64,000 nucleotides of DNA, taken from NCBI RefSeq assembly GCF_030546575.1, contig NZ_JAUOTN010000001.1, forward strand, positions 372,001-436,000, written 5' to 3'. The notes under the pieces are model-generated. The model was not told the origin of the DNA, searched no databases, and was given only the letters and a program-made list of their open reading frames with translations. A program made the translations under genes and the position numbers. Below are positions 20,797 to 28,894 of the stretch, piece after piece (the stretch's first letter is position 1; each line of letters starts with the position of its first letter). Origin of the DNA: Pontibacter coccineus. Lineage in GTDB: Bacteria; Bacteroidota; Bacteroidia; Cytophagales; Hymenobacteraceae.

Positions 20797-21702
20797 ATGC
20801 TCTCTCACAGGCACGAAATTTTTATGGAAGTGGCCCGGCTGCTGAGTTTTACCAAAGCCAGCCAGACGCTCTTTATCAGCCAGTCCGCCATCAGCAAGCA
20901 CATCAAAGCGCTGGAGGAGTTCTATAAAACCGGCCTTTTTGAGCGACTCGGCAACAGTGTGGTACTCACGCCTGCCGGCAGGCTGCTGTATGACAAGCTG
21001 CTGTCAGCCAAGCAGCTGCAGCACGAGCTATTCCAGGACTTTAAGCAGCTCAGCGAAAACTTCTCGCCGCAGGTGAACATGGTGCTGGGAGCCAGTACCA
21101 CCATCTCGCTTTACATCTTGCCGCCCGTGCTTTCGGCTTACCTGCAGAAGAACCCGAACGTGCAGCTCGACCTCAAGAACCGCAACAGCGAGAACATCCT
21201 CAAAGCCCTCCTCGATCATGAAATAGATTTGGGCATTGTGGAGGGCGTCAATAAGGTGAGCAACGTGACCTACATGCCTTTCCTAACGGACGAAGTGATC
21301 GCAGTCTGCTCTTCGCGCAATCCGCTCAAGAAACAGCAACTCGAGATCCGCGATTTGTACGAAATTCCGTTGGCGCTGCGCGAACGTGGTTCGGGCACCC
21401 TGGCCGTGTTGGAAATGGCGCTGGAGAAAAAACAAGTGAAGCTGAACGAGTTGCCTATCAAAATAAGACTGGGCGGTACGGAGGCCCTCAAGAACTTTGT
21501 GCGGGTAGATACCTGTCTTTCCTTTCTGCCGCGGCAGGCTGTCATCAAAGAGCTGCAGTCTGGCGAACTGGTGCAGGTACCGATCAACGGACTCACGATC
21601 AAACGGAGCTTCAACTTCATTCAGCGCAAGGGCACCGAGAACAATTTCCCTTACAAGAATTTCATTCAGTTTACCAAGCGCTATTATTCCAAAATGGAAT
21701 AG
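20797..21702 (+). CDS. LysR family transcriptional regulator (CysL-like)
   Basis: 301-residue LysR regulator: winged helix-turn-helix at 1-62 (LSFTKASQTLFISQSAISKHIKALE) and a periplasmic-binding-like effector domain at about 90-295 (VNMVLGASTTISLYILPPVL). It resembles the CysL/CbbR subgroup, whose members often control sulfur assimilation. The gene is 23 bp before a threonine synthase-like gene in the same direction, so the two are probably cotranscribed. The effector is unknown. Confidence 0.9.
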   Translation: MLSHRHEIFMEVARLLSFTKASQTLFISQSAISKHIKALEEFYKTGLFERLGNSVVLTPAGRLLYDKLLSAKQLQHELFQDFKQLSENFSPQVNMVLGASTTISLYILPPVLSAYLQKNPNVQLDLKNRNSENILKALLDHEIDLGIVEGVNKVSNVTYMPFLTDEVIAVCSSRNPLKKQQLEIRDLYEIPLALRERGSGTLAVLEMALEKKQVKLNELPIKIRLGGTEALKNFVRVDTCLSFLPRQAVIKELQSGELVQVPINGLTIKRSFNFIQRKGTENNFPYKNFIQFTKRYYSKME

Positions 21703-21764
21703 GCTATTCCTTTTAGCTATTTTGTTTGGTCATATCACGGGTGCAATTTGCCGTAGATACTGAT

Positions 21765-22967
21765 ATGAAAACGACGCTTCAACCCCTTATAAGTCACCTG
21801 AGCACCCTAACCTGCTCCAGCTGTGGCGCACCTTACTCTGCTTTCGAAAAACAGACGGTCTCGGCCTGCTGCCAACTGCCGCTCCTAGCCGGCTATTCTC
21901 CTGACGTAGTGCCTGAAAAAGAGGCATTGCTGCATCGGGAAGGTACCATGTGGCGCTACCTCGAGTTGCTGCCCGTGCTGCACAAAGAAAACATCGTGAG
22001 TCTGGGTGAGGGCTATACCCCCATTCTTGAATTGAAGAACCTGGCACGGAAGTACGAGCTGCGGAAGTTACTACTAAAGGACGAAGGCCAGAACCCGACC
22101 GGTTCGTTTAAGGCACGCGGCCTGAGCATGGCCATTTCCAAAGCCAAAGAGCATGGTGTGGAGGGCTGCATTATACCTACGGCCGGCAATGCCGGAGTGG
22201 CCATGGCCGCTTACTGCGCCAAGGCAGGTATGCGCGCCACCGTGGTGATGCCCCGCCATACGCCGAAGGCTTTCCGGGACGAGTGCTATTGGTATGGCGC
22301 CGAGGTGGTGCTGGTGGACGGTCTGATCAATGACTGCGCCGCCAAAGTAAGAGAACTCAACAGCAAAGGCGAACTCCTGGACGTGTCGACTTTGAAGGAA
22401 CCTTACCGCCTTGAAGGCAAAAAAACCATGGGCTATGAGATTGCCGAACAGGGCAACTGGCAACTGCCGGACGTGATCCTATACCCTGCCGGCGGCGGCA
22501 CCGGACTGATCGGCATCTGGAAGGCCTTTAAGGAAATGAAAAAAATTGGCTGGCTGCCGCAAGGTATAAAACTGCCCCGCATGGTAGCGGTACAGGCCGA
22601 AAACTGCCGTCCGCTGGTAGAAACTTTCTACGGCCGGCAGGCCAATGCCCAAAGCTACGTGGGCAAACCGACAATTGCCAACGGACTAGCTGTGCCTCGT
22701 CCGTTGGGTGAGCAACTGATGCTGCAGACGCTGCAGGAATCTGGCGGCACGGCCATCAGCATTTCGGAAGAGGAAATGATCACCGGTCTGAGAGAACTGG
22801 GCACTAGCGAAGGGCTGTTTGTAGCGCCGGAAGGAGCAGCCGTCTGGATGGCGGCCCGCAAACTGCTGGACACTGGCTTCATTCAGTACGACGAAGAGAT
22901 CCTGTTACTCAACACCGGCTCTGGGCAGAAGTACATGGAGAACCTGAGCAGTTTTCAGATAGACTAA
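21765..22967 (+). CDS. thrC: Threonine synthase-like PLP enzyme
   Basis: Fold-type II PLP enzyme closest in layout to short threonine synthases (O-phosphohomoserine to threonine). The ATG at 21765 is preferred over a TTG at 21726, whose extension looks non-coding. The N-terminus carries a Cys pair CSSC (17-20) and CC (35-36), a zinc-ribbon-like feature of this subfamily. Schiff-base Lys116 is in GSFKARG, the phosphate loop is GGGTG, and PTAGNAGVA binds substrate. Cotranscribed with a LysR gene and ended by a strong terminator. A role on a related beta-substituted amino acid is possible. Confidence 0.82.
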   Translation: MKTTLQPLISHLSTLTCSSCGAPYSAFEKQTVSACCQLPLLAGYSPDVVPEKEALLHREGTMWRYLELLPVLHKENIVSLGEGYTPILELKNLARKYELRKLLLKDEGQNPTGSFKARGLSMAISKAKEHGVEGCIIPTAGNAGVAMAAYCAKAGMRATVVMPRHTPKAFRDECYWYGAEVVLVDGLINDCAAKVRELNSKGELLDVSTLKEPYRLEGKKTMGYEIAEQGNWQLPDVILYPAGGGTGLIGIWKAFKEMKKIGWLPQGIKLPRMVAVQAENCRPLVETFYGRQANAQSYVGKPTIANGLAVPRPLGEQLMLQTLQESGGTAISISEEEMITGLRELGTSEGLFVAPEGAAVWMAARKLLDTGFIQYDEEILLLNTGSGQKYMENLSSFQID

Positions 22968-23047
22968 AGCAATACACAAACAACTGGAATAATTGCCATC
23001 TTAATGCAATCGGGATAATTTTAGCCCTCCCACCAGGACTAAAATTC

Positions 23048-23083
23048 AAAAAACCGGCTGGTTCTAACCAGTCGGTTTTTTTT
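23048..23083. terminator. Intrinsic terminator after threonine synthase-like gene
   Basis: Near-perfect stem AAAACCGGCTGGTT / AACCAGTCGGTTTT with a 2-nt loop, followed by eight T residues. Confidence 0.88.
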
Positions 23084-23226
23084 ATGGGTTTAAGACGAAA
23101 ATCTATGCCGACGCTCTTTCCAAGCTGGTTCATTCCTGCTTATTTTACGAAAGATAATAGTGCCGCAGGAGCGCACAGCAGCATTCCGACTGCCCCTGCA
23201 CCCCTGCGACACCATATCTATAGCAC

Positions 23227-24588
23227 TTAGTAACCCGGATTCTGATCTTCCGGCCCCAGGTCCGGGTCAGCCAGTATTTCACTGTTCGGGATCGGGAACA
23301 GGAACTTGTTAGCGTCCGCTATCCCTAGTACCGCCGCCGCTCTGCCCGTGCGGATCAGGTCGAACCAGCGGTGGCCTTCGAAAGCCAGCTCAACCTTGCG
23401 CTCCTGCTCCACAGCCAATAAGGCAGCGTTTAGATCGGCAGTCACGAATGGCTGCAGCTCCGCTCTTTTGCGCACCTCGTTCAAATCTGCCAGGCCACCT
23501 GCTAGATTGTTTCGCTTCAGTCTGGCCTCGGCCCGGATCAGGTACTGCTCGGCGATGCGCAGAATGAAAGCGCCATCCTCTCCGGTCGCGACTTTGGTGT
23601 ATTTCTGCCCATAGACTGTTTCGCTGCCGTTATTCACCTGCGACCCGATCAGGGCGCTTCGCGAGCCACCCACGGCCGGGTTGCGCAGGTCCTGGGTGAT
23701 GCCGGCCGATGGCTTCCATTCGTAACGCCCGCCCCGGCTGCTGGTTAGCCAGTAATTGGCGTGGGAGTTGCGGTCGGCGTTGTCATACACCAGCTCCAGA
23801 ATGCTCTCCTCCGTCAGTTTGCCTGTATAGAAGGCACTGTAGGGCTGCACCAGTCGGGACTTGCCGCTGTTGAGCACCAGCGAGGCGAATGCCTCTGCCT
23901 TCTCCCAGTTCTGCTGGTACAGGTATAGCCTGGCTTTCAGCGCCCATACGGCTTCCTTCGAAGCCCTGGAGCGAACAGTGAGTGCAGGCAGCAGCAGTTC
24001 GGCCTGCTCCAGGTCTGCCAGCACCTGGGCGTAGGTCTGCTCCCGCGATGCACGCTTGATGCCTTTGCCACTGTTCTTGTCAACTGTCGGTTGCAGCACC
24101 AGCGGCACCCCACCCCAGGCGCGGCCCAGGTCAAAGTATGCAAGGGCACGCAGGAAGTAGGCTTCCCCCAAAATTTTCTGCCGCTGCACATCCGTCAGGT
24201 TGCGGTCCTGTATGGCCGGCACCTTGTCGATCAGGTTGTTCGACACATTGATCACCCGGTAGATCTGGCTCCACACAGACTTGATAGTGCTGTTCTCAGC
24301 AGGTATGGCATTGAGGTCGAATTGCTGGTAGAAGTTAAAGGAGCCCGACCAGTCCGCTTCGTCGGCAGACAGGTAAGCCTGTGCCGGGTACTCCAGACCA
24401 TAGTAATTATTGCTCTGCAGTTCGCTGTAGGCGCCCAGAAGGGCAGCCTCTGCCCCGCGCTTGTCCGTGATGGCGAACTCCGATGAGATGTCCAACCGTG
24501 GTTGGGGCTCCAGAATGCTGTCGCAGCTGGAAAGTGACACGACCAGGGCCAGTGCCAGCACTTTATAGTTATTCAGTATATTCTTCAT
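23227..24588 (-). CDS. SusD/RagB lipoprotein, second locus
   Basis: Outer-membrane nutrient-binding lipoprotein of 453 residues, short for SusD. Lipobox Cys22 (SLSSC). SusD signatures are KILGEAYFLRALAYFDLGRAWGGVP (around 133-157, read in part) and the C-terminal VELAFEGHRWFDLIRTGRA. It follows its SusC partner by 13 bp. Because the operon has a SAM riboswitch leader and an M14 peptidase on the other side, a peptide or sulfur amino acid cargo is more likely than a glycan, as for RagB of Porphyromonas. That substrate guess is an inference. Confidence 0.94.
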   Translation of the reverse strand: MKNILNNYKVLALALVVSLSSCDSILEPQPRLDISSEFAITDKRGAEAALLGAYSELQSNNYYGLEYPAQAYLSADEADWSGSFNFYQQFDLNAIPAENSTIKSVWSQIYRVINVSNNLIDKVPAIQDRNLTDVQRQKILGEAYFLRALAYFDLGRAWGGVPLVLQPTVDKNSGKGIKRASREQTYAQVLADLEQAELLLPALTVRSRASKEAVWALKARLYLYQQNWEKAEAFASLVLNSGKSRLVQPYSAFYTGKLTEESILELVYDNADRNSHANYWLTSSRGGRYEWKPSAGITQDLRNPAVGGSRSALIGSQVNNGSETVYGQKYTKVATGEDGAFILRIAEQYLIRAEARLKRNNLAGGLADLNEVRKRAELQPFVTADLNAALLAVEQERKVELAFEGHRWFDLIRTGRAAAVLGIADANKFLFPIPNSEILADPDLGPEDQNPGY

Positions 24589-24601
24589 GATGATCCCTAT
24601 A

Positions 24602-27600
24602 TTAGAAAGTTACATTAAGTCCTGCCTGGAATGTGCGGGGCTGTGGCACCACGGCATGATCGATGCCGCGCACGTTCTGGTTGTCGCCGGCCACATTCAC
24701 CTCCGGGTCCAGGCCACTGTAGTTGGTGAGCGTCCACAGGTTGGTGCCGGACACATACAGGCGCAGGTTGGCTACCTTATACCTGTTCAGCAATTCGGTT
24801 GGCACGGTATAGCCTACGGTTACAGAGCGCAGACGCAGGAAAGAACCGTCTTCTATGTAGAGGCTGCTTGGCAGGTTGTAGTTATTGCCGAACCGGGTCA
24901 GGCGTGGAATATCCGTCACATCACCCGGCTGCTGCCATCTGTCCAACTGCCCCGGCAGGAAAGTAATGGAGCCGTTGCGGGTGCCGCCGTGCTCCATAAA
25001 GAAGCGGTTCAGGTTCAGGATGTCGTTGCCGTACTCGAAGTAAAAGAGGGCACCAAAATCAAAGCGCTTGTAGTTGACCTGGTTGTTCAAACCACCAAAG
25101 AAGTCCGGTGCGGCATTGGCCACGATCTGCCGGTCCGCCACGGTGATCACACCATTCTTGTCCACGTCGTCATACACTGCATCGCCTGTCTGTGGGTCAA
25201 CATACAGCTGCTTATATACCCAGAAAGCGTATACAGAGCCGCCCTCCTCCATGCGCACCCAGTCACGGGAATGCTGGTTGATCGGGATCGGCAGTTTCTC
25301 GATGCGGTTCACGTTGCGGGCCACGTTCAGGCTGGTGGTCCAGGTGAAGTCGTCGCGCTCGATGTTGGTAGAAGCGATGTTCAGCTCCACTCCCTTATTG
25401 CTGATCTCGCCCAGGTTTTCAAACACGCTGCTGAAGCCTGTTTTGGCGGCCACCGGCACTTCCAGCAAAAGGTCTTTGGTGTACTTGTTATAATAGTTAG
25501 CCTCGAACTTCAACCGGTTCTGCAGCAGCGCCAGGTCCAGGCCGATGTTCCACTGGCGGGTGGTTTCCCATTTCAGATCCGGGTTAGCCAATTGCTGGTG
25601 GCTGATGCCCGGCAGGCCATCGTAATTGCGCCCGGCTCTCCACAGGCCCAGCGATGCAAAGTCGTTGATGCCGTTCTGGTTACCGGTCAGACCGATGTTG
25701 GCGCGCAGCTTGATCAGGTCGAAAGGCAGGTCCTGCGCAAAGGCCTCCTCCGAAATGATCCACGACGTTCCCAGGGATGGGAAAATACCCCAGCGGTTGG
25801 CGGCACCGAAGCGGGAAGAGGCGTCGGCGCGCACGCTGCCGTCCACGCTATACCTGTCTTTATAGGTATAGCCGGCCCGTGAGAAGAAGGAAACCAGGCC
25901 ATTCTGGCTCGAATTGGTCGATCCGGTTTGCAACGAGGAAGAGGCGATCTCCTGGAAATCGTCGCTCGGGAAATTGCGGCCGGTCAGCGACAGCGTGTTG
26001 TATTTGGTCTGCTGCAGAGTGTTACCCAGGAGCACATTCAGGAAATGGTCGTTGCCGAAGCGCTTGTTATAGGTCAGCAACTGCTCGTTGAGCAAACTTA
26101 CCAGGCGGGTATCCGTGCGGCTGGCGTTTCCGGCCGGCAGGCCCACACTGATCTGCGTGTTGTTGTATACCTTATCAGCGTAGTTGTTGTAGTCCAGGCT
26201 CCAGCTTGACTTAAAGGTCAGGCCATCCACTAATTCATACTCTCCATACAGGTTGGTGATCAGGCGGCTGCTTTCCCCTTTTATGTTCAGGTTGTCGATC
26301 AGGGCCAGGTGGTTGTCGAAGATGGAATGGCGGGCATAGCTACCATCCTGGTTATACACCGGCAGGTAGGTGGGCACGTACAGGGCTGAGTTGATCACCC
26401 CCTGCGCACTGTTGTCGTTGCGGCTCTGGTTGCGCCTGCTGTACGAAACCGTGGTGCTCGTACCGATGGTCAGACGATTGTTCACCAGGTGATCGTAGTT
26501 AAAGCGACCGCTGAAGCGCTCGAAAGCGGCCGGCTTCACGATGCCTTCCTGCTTGAAGTAGCCACCCCCCAGGAAAAAGCGGTTCGACTCCCCTCCTCCT
26601 GAAGCGGACAGGTCATAGCTTTGGGTAAGCGCTGTCTGGAACACATCCGGGATGCGGGAGTACGTCGTTTGTTCCTCCGGAAGGCCCAGGCCACCTTCAC
26701 TTTTCGGGCGAAAAGGCACCAGCGTCGGATTGCCGCCGTCGTTGATAAAGGTCTCGTTGATCAGCTCGGCTTCCTGTTGCGCATTCACGGTTTCAAAGAT
26801 CTTCGGCGCTTTGGCTATACCTGCGTACGTCTGAAAATTGATCTTGGTACCGGCATTGGTCTTACCTCGTTTGGTCGAGATCAGCACCACACCATTGGCA
26901 CCCCGGGCACCGTAAATAGCGGTAGCATTGGCGTCTTTCAGTATTTCAATACTTTCAATATCAGCCGGGTTCAGGTCAGCCAGCGGGTTGGTGGTCTGTC
27001 CACCCAAGCTCAGTCCGGAAAGAGACTGGTTGTTGATGAACACGCCATCCACCACATACAGCGGCTCGTTGCTGGCGTTGATGGAGGTGTTACCCCGGAT
27101 ACGCACAAAGATGCCGCCACCCGGTGTACCGCTGGCCGCCGCGATCTGCACACCCGAGGCCTTGCCCTGCAGCAGCTGATCCGGCGAAGGGGCCGGTATA
27201 CCTTTCAGTTCGGATGGGTTCACAGAGGTTACAGCACTGGAAACGGCCTTCTGGGACTGCGTGCCGTAGCCTACCACCACTACTTCGCTCAGGGCTTTGG
27301 TGTCTTCCTGCAGCGCCACGTTTACCGATTCGCCTGCTACTTTTACTTCTTTCAAGGTATAGCCCAGGCTGGAGATGACAAGCGTCTGCCCCTGCTCCAC
27401 TGGCAGGTTGAAGCTACCGTCTATACCTGTCACGGTGCCTTTATCGGTGCCTTTTACCTGTACGCGGGCCCCGATCAGCGGCTCGCCGGTCTTAGCATCT
27501 TTCACGACACCTTTTGTTAAGGTGCCCTGTGCAATGGCGGCTATACCTGTCACCAGGACCAGGCCTAATGACAGGAGCAATTGCACGAATCTATTTGTTC

Positions 27601-27613
27601 TAGGTTTTTGCAT
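24602..27613 (-). CDS. SusC/RagA TonB-dependent transporter, second locus
   Basis: Outer-membrane transporter of 1003 residues without an STN domain, so it does not signal through a FecR. The start at 27613 (MQKPRTNRF) gives a clean signal peptide (1-29); the in-frame upstream start adds a non-signal segment. Order: CarboxypepD_reg (about 32-103), VVVVGYGTQ (111-119), plug with VRIRGNTSI and VVDGVFI, then beta barrel ending RTFQAGLNVTF. The mRNA leader is about 560 nt and contains a SAM-I riboswitch and Cys-codon leader ORFs, indicating control by sulfur amino acid supply. Confidence 0.95.
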   Translation of the reverse strand: MQKPRTNRFVQLLLSLGLVLVTGIAAIAQGTLTKGVVKDAKTGEPLIGARVQVKGTDKGTVTGIDGSFNLPVEQGQTLVISSLGYTLKEVKVAGESVNVALQEDTKALSEVVVVGYGTQSQKAVSSAVTSVNPSELKGIPAPSPDQLLQGKASGVQIAAASGTPGGGIFVRIRGNTSINASNEPLYVVDGVFINNQSLSGLSLGGQTTNPLADLNPADIESIEILKDANATAIYGARGANGVVLISTKRGKTNAGTKINFQTYAGIAKAPKIFETVNAQQEAELINETFINDGGNPTLVPFRPKSEGGLGLPEEQTTYSRIPDVFQTALTQSYDLSASGGGESNRFFLGGGYFKQEGIVKPAAFERFSGRFNYDHLVNNRLTIGTSTTVSYSRRNQSRNDNSAQGVINSALYVPTYLPVYNQDGSYARHSIFDNHLALIDNLNIKGESSRLITNLYGEYELVDGLTFKSSWSLDYNNYADKVYNNTQISVGLPAGNASRTDTRLVSLLNEQLLTYNKRFGNDHFLNVLLGNTLQQTKYNTLSLTGRNFPSDDFQEIASSSLQTGSTNSSQNGLVSFFSRAGYTYKDRYSVDGSVRADASSRFGAANRWGIFPSLGTSWIISEEAFAQDLPFDLIKLRANIGLTGNQNGINDFASLGLWRAGRNYDGLPGISHQQLANPDLKWETTRQWNIGLDLALLQNRLKFEANYYNKYTKDLLLEVPVAAKTGFSSVFENLGEISNKGVELNIASTNIERDDFTWTTSLNVARNVNRIEKLPIPINQHSRDWVRMEEGGSVYAFWVYKQLYVDPQTGDAVYDDVDKNGVITVADRQIVANAAPDFFGGLNNQVNYKRFDFGALFYFEYGNDILNLNRFFMEHGGTRNGSITFLPGQLDRWQQPGDVTDIPRLTRFGNNYNLPSSLYIEDGSFLRLRSVTVGYTVPTELLNRYKVANLRLYVSGTNLWTLTNYSGLDPEVNVAGDNQNVRGIDHAVVPQPRTFQAGLNVTF

Positions 27614-27718
27614 TTTTATATAAAATATTGGACAAAGTATTCCCACCCTGCAATCGGAGAGATGGCAGCCATGGTGAGCTATAAAATTCAGATTATTGGA
27701 TTAGTGCAAAGCGCAGCC

Positions 27719-27853
27719 TTAACAACAGCAGCTGCGCATACGCATTCGCATACAGGCAGGCTTGGTTGCCTTGCCGGACAGGTATAGGTTTTTCATGTTT
27801 CCGAAGGCTGCCGAAAGATCATGCAGCACTGGCTGGGGTATAGGATTTCCCAT
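27719..27853 (-). CDS. Leader ORF B: Met/Cys-rich upstream ORF
   Basis: 44-codon frame from ATG 27853, or 25 codons from the internal ATG 27796, ending CMRMRMRSCCC and a TAA stop. In the 25-codon version four of the residues are Met and four are Cys, and the last three sense codons are TGC TGT TGT. It lies between leader ORF A and the SusC start, 105 nt before the latter. Translation of such a frame would report Met-tRNA and Cys-tRNA supply. Low certainty that it is translated, but the composition and position are hard to ascribe to chance next to ORF A. Confidence 0.5.
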   Translation of the reverse strand: MGNPIPQPVLHDLSAAFGNMKNLYLSGKATKPACMRMRMRSCCC

Positions 27854-27904
27854 GATCAAGAATGTAAGTATAGAATGGATGTAAATAATCAGGAATGCAG
27901 TCTG

Positions 27905-27925
27905 CCCCTGCACCACAGGGGTGCA
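27905..27925 (-). promoter_or_regulatory. Mutually exclusive hairpins after leader ORF A (attenuator-like)
   Basis: Two perfect 6-bp stems share bases: CCCCTG/CAGGGG (27905-27910 with 27916-27921) and TGCACC/GGTGCA (27909-27914 with 27920-27925). Only one can form at a time. They lie 30 nt past the stop of the poly-Cys leader ORF. No T-run follows, so if they regulate, it is by a route other than a simple intrinsic terminator. Regulatory role is inference. Confidence 0.35.
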
Positions 27926-27954
27926 AAACAAGGCAAAGCATGTAGAAAAGTGGA

Positions 27955-28053
27955 TTACGAGCAACAGCAGCAACAGCACATGCGTGCAGCGGAGGCTGCA
28001 ACAGGGGTAATGGCTGTCAATGATAAAGCTGGAGTTGTGTTCGGCGTGTTCAT
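27955..28053 (-). CDS. Leader ORF A: 32-codon upstream ORF with six consecutive Cys codons
   Basis: ATG 28053 to TAA 27955 encodes 32 residues ending ARMCCCCCCS (codons TGC TGT TGC TGC TGT TGC). The start codon is exactly 8 nt after the 3' strand of riboswitch P1 (TATAAAT). The sister ORF on the other strand has the same length, the same 8-nt spacing and also a terminal Cys run. This is the form of a cysteine-responsive leader peptide: ribosomes would stall on the Cys run when Cys-tRNA is scarce and change downstream expression of the SusC/SusD genes. Confidence 0.75.
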   Translation of the reverse strand: MNTPNTTPALSLTAITPVAASAARMCCCCCCS

Positions 28054-28061
28054 GTGCTTCA

Positions 28062-28165
28062 ATTTATATGTCCCAAAACTGGGCAGGAGTTAGCACCTTT
28101 TCCGGCCTGCGCCGATGGTTGCTAGAGGGTCGTGGAGCCTGCTCTCTCACCTCTTCTTTATAAAT
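28062..28165 (-). promoter_or_regulatory. SAM-I (S-box) riboswitch upstream of SusC/SusD
   Basis: On the minus strand the leader reads P1 ATTTATA (28165-28159), AGAGGTGAGAGAGCAGGCTC, CCTCT, GCAACC, a variable P3 hairpin (CGGC-GCAG-GCCG), AGGTGCTA, TCCTGCC, P4 (CCCA-GTTT-TGGG) and the P1 partner TATAAAT (28068-28062). These are the conserved S-box core blocks in order: P2 pairs AGAGG with CCTCT, and GCAGG pairs with CCTGC. P3 differs in sequence from the sister copy but keeps its pairing. S-adenosylmethionine binding should stabilise P1, which lies just before leader ORF A. Confidence 0.87.
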
Positions 28166-28182
28166 CTTCGATAAAGATGCCA

Positions 28183-28214
28183 CAAAGGTACGCGCACATT
28201 TTTGAGTAATGCAA
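28183..28214 (-). promoter_or_regulatory. Bacteroidota promoter for the SusC/SusD leader
   Basis: Reading leftward: TTG(C) at 28214-28211, a 21-nt spacer and TACCTTTG at 28190-28183, matching the TTTG/TAnnTTTG consensus of the Bacteroidota primary sigma factor. The start site would be about 28175, ten bases before riboswitch P1. Confidence 0.7.
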
Positions 28215-28441
28215 GCTTTTAAAAAAAATATTTCACATAAAAGTTCAAACAGGCTCCGGACCTGCTCCTATAGCGGTCACTTTTCAAAACACAAATGTTA
28301 AGCGTCAGGCTTGTAGTGCTTAACTGCTGTTGTTCGAACAGAGGCCAAAGTCTGCTAACCTAAACGCGTTCGGGACAATTGCTTTGAACGACCTCACCTT
28401 AAGGTCTCAGAATTAAACCAAACACTCCTTCTCAAAAAAAA

Positions 28442-28474
28442 TTTGGAACTGTGGATTTCCCGGGCATACCTTTG
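28442..28474 (+). promoter_or_regulatory. Bacteroidota promoter for the M14 peptidase leader
   Basis: TTTG at 28442-28445, a 21-nt spacer and TACCTTTG at 28467-28474. The -7 octamer and spacing are the same as in the divergent promoter. The start site would be about 28481, at the first base of riboswitch P1. Confidence 0.75.
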
Positions 28475-28480
28475 CAGTGC

Positions 28481-28577
28481 ATTTATACCGAAGAGGTGAG
28501 AGAGCAGGCTCCGTGATCCTCTAGCAACCAGTTATTAACCAGGTGCTACTTCCTGCCCAGTTTTGGGACATATAAAT
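28481..28577 (+). promoter_or_regulatory. SAM-I (S-box) riboswitch upstream of M14 peptidase
   Basis: P1 ATTTATA (28481-28487), GAAGAGGTGAGAGAGCAGG, CTCC, CCTCT, GCAACC, variable P3 (AGTT-ATT-AAC), AGGTGCTA, TTCCTGCC, P4 (CCCA-GTTT-TGGG), P1 partner TATAAAT (28571-28577). All S-box core blocks are present in order. Apart from P3 and small linkers the sequence matches the divergent copy, which is the pattern expected of a structured aptamer. The P1 partner ends 8 nt before leader ORF C. Confidence 0.87.
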
Positions 28578-28585
28578 CCATACGC

Positions 28586-28684
28586 ATGCTAATATTACAC
28601 AGCTCCTATCCAGGAAGCACTGGTTTCTTCACCACTTTTCTAAGCATTACCTCCTACTCGCTTTCCTGCTGTTGTAGTAGTTAA
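28586..28684 (+). CDS. Leader ORF C: 32-codon upstream ORF with Cys-Cys-Cys
   Basis: ATG 28586 to TAA 28684 encodes 32 residues ending SLSCCCSS (TGC TGT TGT). Length (32) and distance from the riboswitch P1 strand (8 nt) equal those of leader ORF A, while the peptide sequences share only the start codon context and the Cys run. Conservation of layout but not of sequence argues that the act of translating Cys codons matters. It precedes the M14 peptidase start by 210 nt. Confidence 0.7.
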   Translation: MLILHSSYPGSTGFFTTFLSITSYSLSCCCSS

Positions 28685-28894
28685 GACATTGGATTTCAGC
28701 TAACCGACACTGCTGCCTGTGTTGTATCCCTACATTCCGGTTCAGTTGTCACTGCAAATTTCCTTCAGCCCTATCCTGCTTGCCGTGATGCCGCCTCCGC
28801 AGCACTGGCACTAAGACCAGCGGGTACTCCAGCCTGAACCTGCTATTGTACCTCGCATCCGGAAATTATCTTTCATCTATACCTTAAATTTCAC

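Noticed and set aside
24587-25882. 431-residue plus-strand frame
   Set aside because: Antisense to the SusC gene, lacks any domain pattern, and follows from GC-rich codon structure.
27719-27979. 86-residue minus-strand frame starting with a Leu run, as a secreted protein gene
   Set aside because: The Leu run is the poly-Cys codon stretch of leader ORF A read in another frame. Only the end of this frame (leader ORF B) has support.
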